From Steromphala cineraria (taxonomy: Eukaryota; Mollusca; Gastropoda; Trochida; Trochidae), in the NCBI GenBank assembly GCA_916613615.1, contig OU744733.1:32961939-33025938 (forward strand): DNA of 64,000 bases. The letters are read 5' to 3'. The translations under genes and the position numbers were made by a program. Under the pieces are notes generated by a model. That model saw nothing but the letters and a program-made list of their open reading frames with translations, did no database searches and was not told the DNA's origin. Shown here one piece after another: positions 57,431 to 64,000 of the stretch (the first letter of the stretch is position 1; every line of letters begins with the position of its first letter).

Positions 57431-57724
57431 AACACTTTCTAGTTATGTTTGATGTTATTCATATATGATCATTTAAAACAAAGTTACTTAAATACTCAGG
57501 ATACTTTTGTTATAAATTTTCGCTGGTGCAAGTCCCCAATAGTTTGGTAAAAAGAATCATAGATGTTTTCCTTCGGATTTAATATGCTCGAAGTCGAACG
57601 CAGCCGCCGGAATCACGAGAAATGTGCTAAATAACAAAAACGAGTACAAAACTAATGACAGTTTGAGCCGAACCGGTCAATAAGCTAAACATTGTTACAG
57701 GTCAACAAGAAGTGCGAAGTTTAA

Positions 57725-57830
57725 AGGGGCAGTAGCACGGTTTCCATTTTGAAAATAGATTGATCTTGCAAAAACGAAAATACTTGTTTTCAATTAAAAG
57801 ACATTGTTGTTAAATCAGAAAAGCAGTTTA
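57725..57830. mobile_element. R1-like left end
   Basis: TTAA (57721-57724) followed by AGGGGCAGTAGCACGG, then CAATTAAAAGACATTG, which parallels the R1 block CAATTGAAAGACAATG. No matching right terminus was found, so it is truncated or a different subfamily. Confidence 0.6.
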
Positions 57831-57887
57831 TTGTGTCCGCATCTCTATTTCTCTATGTAAATTGCTCATGTACCACCGTGCGTGGTT

Positions 57888-57920
57888 TTAGAGAATAAAG
57901 AATCTTGTGATCTTGTGAAG
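57888..57920 (+). repeat. Retroposon-like tail
   Basis: AGAATAAAGAATCTTGTGAT then CTTGTGAAG: AATAAA followed by two copies of an 8-bp ATCTTGTG repeat, as in tails of some non-LTR elements. Confidence 0.4.
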
Positions 57921-58261
57921 TTAAGCTTCCGGGTAACATTTTCAAAACGACCTCAAACAAACTTACGGCAAAACTAATGTATTGGTGACAAGTATGTAAA
58001 ATCAATATGTGTCTTAGGAAAATTTGATAGACGTTCAAAGTCATAATCCTTCATAGATCGTCGAATTGGCTTTGCTCTATAAAAAAAATTCACATGTTTC
58101 CGTGTATTTCTAACTGAGTGAGTTATTTGTTACATTTGCCAGGAATAATTTAATTGTGAGATACAATTCATCATCAACTCTGACAAGGTCAGTTTTTCCT
58201 TGAAATATTTCATGGGTTATTCGCATTGTACAATATGATGACAGCTTTGTCATTTCAAGCT

Positions 58262-58537
58262 TTAACAGTTTAGGTGACAATCAAAGTTTTCTTTGTCAAG
58301 AGTTTTTTTTAGCCAAGTAAATGTTAAAGACAATGAAGAGCAGCTTTGATGGATGATATTTTCAACAACACTTGTGGCGCCAAACGTTACATACCATACT
58401 TTTTCAGAATTTTCCCCTTTGAAAATTGCAATTAAATTACGAAAAGTTTGATTTATGATGTTAATAACTGATGATATATTATCCCGAACCCATTCACATA
58501 AAGTAAGAGCAGTTTCAAGAGCATATTCACTCCACAT
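58262..58537 (-). CDS. Unrecognised 91-codon ORF, possible terminal exon
   Basis: The frame MWSEYALETALTLCEWVRDN runs to NFDCHLNC and a TAA at 58262-58264. It has mixed hydrophobic and charged composition and no low-complexity bias, unlike most open frames nearby. I do not recognise it. An AG upstream (TTTCACATAG before AATGTGG) could be a splice acceptor. The first 40 bp are duplicated just upstream (58578-58617), which argues either for an exon duplication or for a repeat. Evidence for expression is nil. Confidence 0.2.
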   Translation of the reverse strand: MWSEYALETALTLCEWVRDNISSVINIINQTFRNLIAIFKGENSEKVWYVTFGATSVVENIIHQSCSSLSLTFTWLKKTLDKENFDCHLNC

Positions 58538-58652
58538 TCTATGTGAAAATAATTATGAATTAATCAGTCACCTTAAAGCAGTTTCAAGAGCATATTCACT
58601 CCACATTCTATGTGAAAAACAACTATGAATTAATCAATCACTTTGTCGTAGC
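58503..58652. repeat. Tandem duplication, about 73-bp units
   Basis: AGCAGTTTCAAGAGCATATT then CACTCCACATTCTATGTGAA occurs twice (58508 and 58578), followed by ACTATGAATTAATCA-type sequence in both. Confidence 0.9.
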
Positions 58653-58659
58653 AATAGGA

Positions 58660-59420
58660 ATTTGTGTTTTGGGATCTATTTTGAAATGATATTATCAATG
58701 TATGACACAGATATGAAAATGTGCGTGAACGACAGACGGAAGCAGTTTCTTTTCGACTAGGAGTATAATTTTTGTTGTATGCCCAAAGTAATCATTCAAT
58801 AATGTCAATTGAAAAGAAATCTCCTAACAGTGCTGTGCATCACTTAAAACCACATTTATGTCAATTACTCGCCTGGAATATATTCAAATATACAATTAAA
58901 AAGCTTAACACCGCCTTTCAAGTTGTTCTTATTATCCATTAACCCAAGGCGGTTTTATGTTTTGGAGAAAAGGACTCATCTTAAAAGCCTCATTCATTCT
59001 TTACCGAAGGAGATAGAAACGTACAAACCCTAATTTAACTTGTTGAATGAAGAGAAGTTAACTTCAGTTCATTACAGATATTTTCAGAAAGCTTGAGTGC
59101 TTATTTTATGCATTTAGGTGAATTTACCTGCAACACTAGAACTGGTCGTATTATAACAGAGGTAACAATATGGTTTAAGACGAGATAACTCTGTAGGGAG
59201 AGAACGAATGCACCAATTTCTCTATCGTTGCACCCTTTCTGTGTCTACCCAATGATTGATGACGCGTAGAGGGTATGTATAGGCATGTTCAAAGCGCAAA
59301 AAAATCGTTGCCCTAAAGGAAAGGTACACGTCGCATAACACCAAGCTCGAGGCTGATATCTCCCCATGACCCCGCGTCTGAATGGTAGAACTTATAATGA
59401 GTACAGGGTATGTTCTAACG
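58660..59420. other. Non-coding stretch without recognised features
   Basis: No protein-like ORF or repeat family was identified. Confidence 0.5.
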
Positions 59421-59421
59421 T

Positions 59422-59462
59422 TAGGTTGGAGCCTATACGCTGATGTAGCAGGATGTTAACAG
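59422..59462. repeat. R2 dispersed repeat fragment
   Basis: TTGGAGCCTATACGCTGATG then TAGCAGGATG is the short R2 core seen at 9.9, 20.3, 22.0 and 23.8 kb. Confidence 0.5.
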
Positions 59463-60241
59463 GAATCTTCTTTTCTAATATATAAATTTCATTCGAATGA
59501 AATGTTATCACTGGTAGGATAATATGCGCATTCATCATATTGATATGATACCATCCGTAGCTATAATAACAGTTATGATTAATGCTGAAAGCTATGTTCG
59601 TCTATTGAAAAGTAACATTACTCGTCGGAGAGTTTGTAGTCACATTTCAATTACAGTAGTCTGCAATGAGTTCGTATGAATCAAAATGTGCTGTTAATTC
59701 AGACTTCGAGTCAGAATTGAAAATAAAATTGTGCATATGAAATTTCGTTATTATTATAGAACCATGATTTTCATTTAAATGTAATTATCAAAACGAATTA
59801 CCTGTAGGCAAATCGATGAAACTTTCCTACATTAGACAAAAACTTAAAAATGGCAGATGGTTTTGTGCTTAGCTCAGTTTAGCTTCAGCAAGAATGGTCA
59901 CTGATCACTTCAGGATGGGTGAACCATGACTTGATGATTTGAGAGTTTGGAGGAATGATCTTGTTCTTGACTTGTTTTGACAGTTCCCACAATAGATTTT
60001 ATTCAATGTTTGCCTTTGTATATGTTAATTTTGAGAAAGAGTCAGTTAAATTTTCTAATGACACCGTTGATTGGAAAATGTGACGCAAAGGTGACTCACA
60101 GTTCGTCTTTTTATAACATGTGCAACGTTAACATGGGAGGTTGAAATCATTGTTTCAGTTTGCAAGGTACAATGTAAGTAAAGAACTATTTACCCGAGGT
60201 AAATAAAAATTTGCATTGCAAATCAGAGTCTATAGCATTAA

Positions 60242-60697
60242 AGAGCCACTCCGTGATTTTCATCATATATTGTTTTGCTTTGATACGAATGTAGACGGCA
60301 TAAATAATTTTATGAAATTTTGAAATCTCACACATTCATCTCAAAATGACAATTTTAAGAAAAATCCCTGTTTTCAATGGAAATCTAAAAACAAAAGGCA
60401 AATTCACACGTCCAATTTACATGGATACTAGTTATATAACCTATCAATCATTATCAACTTTAAACTGTCATTATGGTTGCTTTAGATAAGTTTCCAAATT
60501 AAGTTTGACAGATTGTGGTGAGTCATTGTCCAGTTTTCCATCATAATCGCGATTTCAAACTATCCTGTTGTCACTATACGAGACTGATTAGCTTGTAAAT
60601 GATGCTTCGTTGTAACTAGTCGATACTTCTCAATCGAATGACACTATTTATAAAGTTCATCAAATGTGACTTCGAACAACTCGCGGAGTGGCATTTT
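60242..60697. mobile_element. R3 MITE
   Basis: TTAA at 60238-60241, then AGAGCCACTCCGTGATTTTC. The other end is CGCGGAGTGGCATTTTACC, an imperfect complement. The interior aligns in reverse orientation with the split copy at 7406-9693. Confidence 0.7.
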
Positions 60698-60705
60698 ACC
60701 TGAAA

Positions 60706-61012
60706 GGGCGGGATCGCGCAGTGGTTAGCGCGTTCGGCTTCGGAGCAGTGGTTCGAATCCCGCCAGGGGCTCGGCAACGTTCTCTGCATGCATGCAGTAG
60801 AGAACTATTCTATACGCTGTCCGGTTTGGGTGCAATGCTACACTGAATTTCAGCGCAGTACCATCCATGGTACGCTAGTTCCAACCGATGCTCGCAGGTT
60901 TTACAGCAATACATAGCCACAATATTGTTGCGGGCTTTCTCCCTGCAATAATACTAGCAACCGCGATATAAGTGATATACCTTTGAAAGCGGCGTTAAAC
61001 ACCATATCAACA
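60706..61012 (+). mobile_element. tRNA-derived SINE
   Basis: The head GCGGGATCGCGCAGTGGTTA then GCGCG holds an A-box-like sequence, and GTGGTTCGAATCCCGCC holds a perfect B box (GGTTCGAATCC). The two are closer than in a working tRNA. A roughly 230-bp body follows, ending AAAGCGGCGTTAAACACCAT then ATCAACACA, a tail style seen in molluscan SINEs. It starts just after the R3 MITE. Confidence 0.85.
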
Positions 61013-61041
61013 CATCTCACATCCTCTATAATCCACTAATG

Positions 61042-61090
61042 TAGTGTAGATTTATCGGAACGAACGCGCTGGGGTATTGGTGATGCTCAA
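61042..61090. repeat. Solo copy of the 11.7-12.2-kb foldback arm
   Basis: GTAGTGTAGATTTATCGGAA then CGAACGCGCTGG matches the arms at 11758-11815 and 12195-12240. It lies 30 bp after the SINE. Confidence 0.7.
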
Positions 61091-61094
61091 CTTC

Positions 61095-63030
61095 ACCTCT
61101 TTACCTGAATGTCCATCGGTAGTTAAAAAGATCTTGGGATAATATTGTCGAATAGTTGTCAAGTTAACCTCGATAGTTCTAAATAGAAGTCAATCAAAAC
61201 ATGTTACGTATTATGTCGGCTCGCTAGAAACCCATTATTTACTTTAATTTCTTAATTAAATATAAGATTAATCCTAAGCAACACATATCAATTAAATGAA
61301 TTCTTCTTCTCTCTTCGCAATCTTACCCGAGGACGTATCTGCAGACGAAAAAAACCAAAGCGTTAGGAAAATAAAATGAAAATAAAAGTACCGAGGGTAC
61401 AGAAGCTCACCTTAAAATGAATGATGTGGTAATATGGTTTAATTGTGTAACCATCTTTTATATGATAATTGATTATGGCTGCCATCATGATTTTTTTATC
61501 TTTTAAAATGCTATTCTTCTGTTGGAAACCACTAGAGCTTGAACAAACAGTAATACAAGAATGATATAATCATGATTTGTTAACAAGCAGTAGGTTTTTG
61601 TATAACTTTTTTGTATATCTATGGCTGAATTGGTGACCATCTTTGACTTTTTAATCTTCAAAATGCTACTTTTATGTGGGCATCTGTATTAATTTCATTA
61701 TGATATCTTGATTGGTTTAGGAGTATTCATTTAGTCACACTCTCAACTTCCAAAGAACTAAAAAGATGATGCACATAAACATTTGGAATATATCCCTCTG
61801 ACACAAATCACAAATTCAGCTAGTGATAAGTCCAATTGCCAAAGTAAACTGTCCAGGTCAATGTCTCATGTAATTCTAACTGAAGATTTCTGAATATCTT
61901 AAATCTTGACATATGTTAGTGCAATCTGATTGGTCAGAATAGGCTAGCAACATGGGGGTTTATGCTAATTACCCGGTACTAGATATGATGACCTATGATG
62001 ACCTCTTGCACCTGCATGTAGCTTATGTAACTTATCCTCTTATGTAAGAGGAGAGTTGCAGGAGAGGGGCTGGAAGGATAGGAGGGGAAAGGGGTGGGGG
62101 TAAAAGAGAGGTTTGCAATGGAAATAATCTGGAGGTCAACTCAGTAATATGTTTATTGAAGTATCTTAACTAACAGAGAGAATTGGTGAGAAAGACTTTG
62201 TAAAAAAAGAATTGTTCAGACAGCTGTTCAATGAATGCTGTTTTGAAGATGAATATTATATCTTTTATTAGCATGACAAACAAAATAAAAGATAATTAGT
62301 TATTCATTAACCAAAATTTTCAATTTGGAATAAATTAATTGCATGGGAACAAAGGAGTAAAAAACCTTACAGTTAGTGTTGGGAGTGAACAAATTTAATC
62401 ATTTTAAATGCTTTTGAAAAGGATTTGTTTGAATTGAATGATCATTATAATTATCTAGATAATCATTGTTCAGACCGTAATCAGATATAGATGATTACAA
62501 AATTTATATTTATCCCTCACTGGCTATGTTATTTGCCATATATGAAGTGTCAGGAATTATGTAACCCACTGATGGAGTGAACAACTTTTATCATTTTATG
62601 TTTTATTAAAAAGGATTTATTAAAACAGTCATGCTTCAGGCTGTTCGCAGATAAAGATGATTCATACATTTTTTTGTAACTGTATTTATAGTGTTGATAA
62701 ATATTACAACAAGCGTATCAATACAAATATAGTGACATTGATTTGATTGATCAGGAAATGTATTCTTTTCAATGAATTTCATGAACTCTAATTGAAAATT
62801 CAATATAATTGACATATTGACCATCTTGGATTCTTGATAATAAAATAAATGCGTCTTTGTCAGGAATCACTATATAAAAAAATACTCACTTTTCAGAATG
62901 ATATCTTAATTGATTTAGTAGGAGTAGTACTTGGCCTGAAATCTAATTGAAAAATAATGACTTCTATGATGACATGTTTTTCCCAGAACCCCTTCAGCAT
63001 GATACAATTATCATTTAGTTTTACAGGTAT
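61095..63030. other. Non-coding DNA with diverged dispersed repeats
   Basis: Phrases such as GACCATCTTTGACTTTTTAA recur (near 61450, 61638 and 62820), suggesting an old repeat family with GACCATCTTGGA-type words. A short hairpin lies near 62025-62065 (CTTATCCTCTTATGTAAGAG). No gene seen. Confidence 0.45.
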
Positions 63031-63034
63031 TTAT

Positions 63035-63975
63035 AAAACACATGGTATTGGAACTGGAACCTGATACAAAATACCTCTATTATAAACTTATCATGTAGAT
63101 TACTGTACATAAAAGCAGATTCTTGACTTGTTAATATTAACTCATCGTGCAGATTGTTGTACACAAAAGCTGATTCTTGACTTGTTTAAATTGTTATTTG
63201 TAAAAAGTATTACTATTATTAGAATACAAGTATACTTTCCATAAAGTCCATTATGTTCTATTTATCAATTAGGTCAGGATTACTATGCAATATACAAGCA
63301 GGCAGGGCTGCTAGCCAAAGATCCTTAAGGAGAGTGCAGCAATTTGTGTATTTGGCTTTGTGTACGTATATTTGGAGAAGCACCCTAGTGTGCTGAGCAT
63401 GTAAACCTGAACTCTGGCTAAGCCGTTATGTGTGGTATTAAAAGACTTGACGGGAGAGAACATGAATTGTTGTGAAAAATATATATAATTTCACAAAATA
63501 TAGTTAGCTTATGTCCTTAATTGATTTTGTGTCAAGAAGAACTTCTGTTAGATATAGAAATGGTACAAATATGAGTAAAACACAGGAACTGGAACCTGAT
63601 GCAAAAAAACTCTTTTTACATCAACTTATCATGTAGATTGCTAAACACAAAGCTTATTGTTGACAAATTTTGTGTAAGTTGTTTTTCTTAGAAAGAACAT
63701 ATCACTGTCATGAGAATACAAGTCTAATTTCCATAACTCTTATTGCATACACATGGCCATATAGCATAATGCTCTACCATATCAATTGGGTCAGGTTGAT
63801 CATGCAACAGACTAGCAGCTGAGACTGTGATGCTAGCAGCCTGTATTGGGATGTGTATTAGAAATGCATAGTGGACTCAACAGGAATATCTGAACTCTGG
63901 TTGACCCCTTTTGTGTGGTATTTAAAGGAATATAAGGGAGATACCATTGTTTAAAATTCAACATGATGTTTAATG
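63035..63975. repeat. Diverged tandem repeat, about 540-bp period
   Basis: Two units (about 63040-63480 and 63580-63975) share GGAACTGGAACCTGAT.CAAAA, AACTTATCATGTAGATT, GAATACAAGT, TATCAATT.GGTCAGG, TGAACTCTGG and TGTGTGGTATT.AAAG in the same order. A smaller internal duplication (CAGATT.TTGTACA.AAAAGC.GATTCTTGACTTG) lies at 63100-63185. Confidence 0.7.
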
Positions 63976-64000
63976 TCATTGGGTTTTTGCAGCTAGTTGC

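Noticed and set aside
60706..60775. Functional tRNA gene
   Set aside because: A and B boxes are present, but the cloverleaf is too short and is followed by a SINE body and tail.

Overview
The window is AT-rich, intron- and repeat-dense animal nuclear DNA. It is most likely molluscan. The evidence is indirect: a multi-exon transporter gene with canonical GT-AG introns, a BEL/Pao retrotransposon, Tc1 elements, tRNA-derived SINEs with CGTTAAAC-type tails (one ending in CACT repeats), repeats rich in GTGACCTTGACCTTTGACC, and satellite units carrying an ACCAAACTTGGT-like core. The species cannot be named from sequence alone. I see no rRNA gene, functional tRNA gene, CRISPR array or bacterial-type operon.

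Only one host gene is convincing. Between 17033 and 5110, on the minus strand, lie seven consecutive internal exons of an SLC17-type (sialin / vesicular anion / phosphate) major facilitator transporter. All reading phases join correctly (1,099 nt, 366 complete codons). The first and last exons are not recognised in the window. Its introns hold nested small transposons, mainly at 6.7-10.4 kb, plus a partial duplication of the 3' end of one exon (16.6 kb).

From 17 to 32 kb there is no recognisable gene. This stretch holds a TTAA-flanked MITE family called R1 here (termini AGGGGCAGTAGCACG), several foldback elements, a mariner-type MITE and a broken Tc1 transposase.

The core of the window (32.1-43.1 kb) is one R1 MITE split by two insertions. 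The first is a complete but decayed BEL/Pao retrotransposon (LTRs 32131-32515 and 38517-38876, 5-bp target duplication GGGAC). The second is a GC-rich element of about 3.9 kb with inverted arms of roughly 750-800 bp (about 39205-43092). That element carries a FLYWCH zinc-finger fragment on the plus strand and, on the minus strand, degraded gag and RNase H pieces of a DIRS-like retroelement. It looks like a Mutator/Pack-MULE-type composite and is the most unusual object here.

A tandem duplication of about 5.04 kb follows (42475-47510 and 47511-52549). Each copy holds the right arm of the long element, an R1 MITE and a Tc1 transposon whose transposase shares two stop codons with the other copy. 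Next is a satellite of about 28 units of 160-176 bp with higher-order duplications (52.7-57.3 kb), bounded by sequences resembling transposon ends. The final 6.5 kb holds another MITE, a SINE and diverged tandem repeats, with one weak unrecognised ORF at 58.3-58.5 kb.
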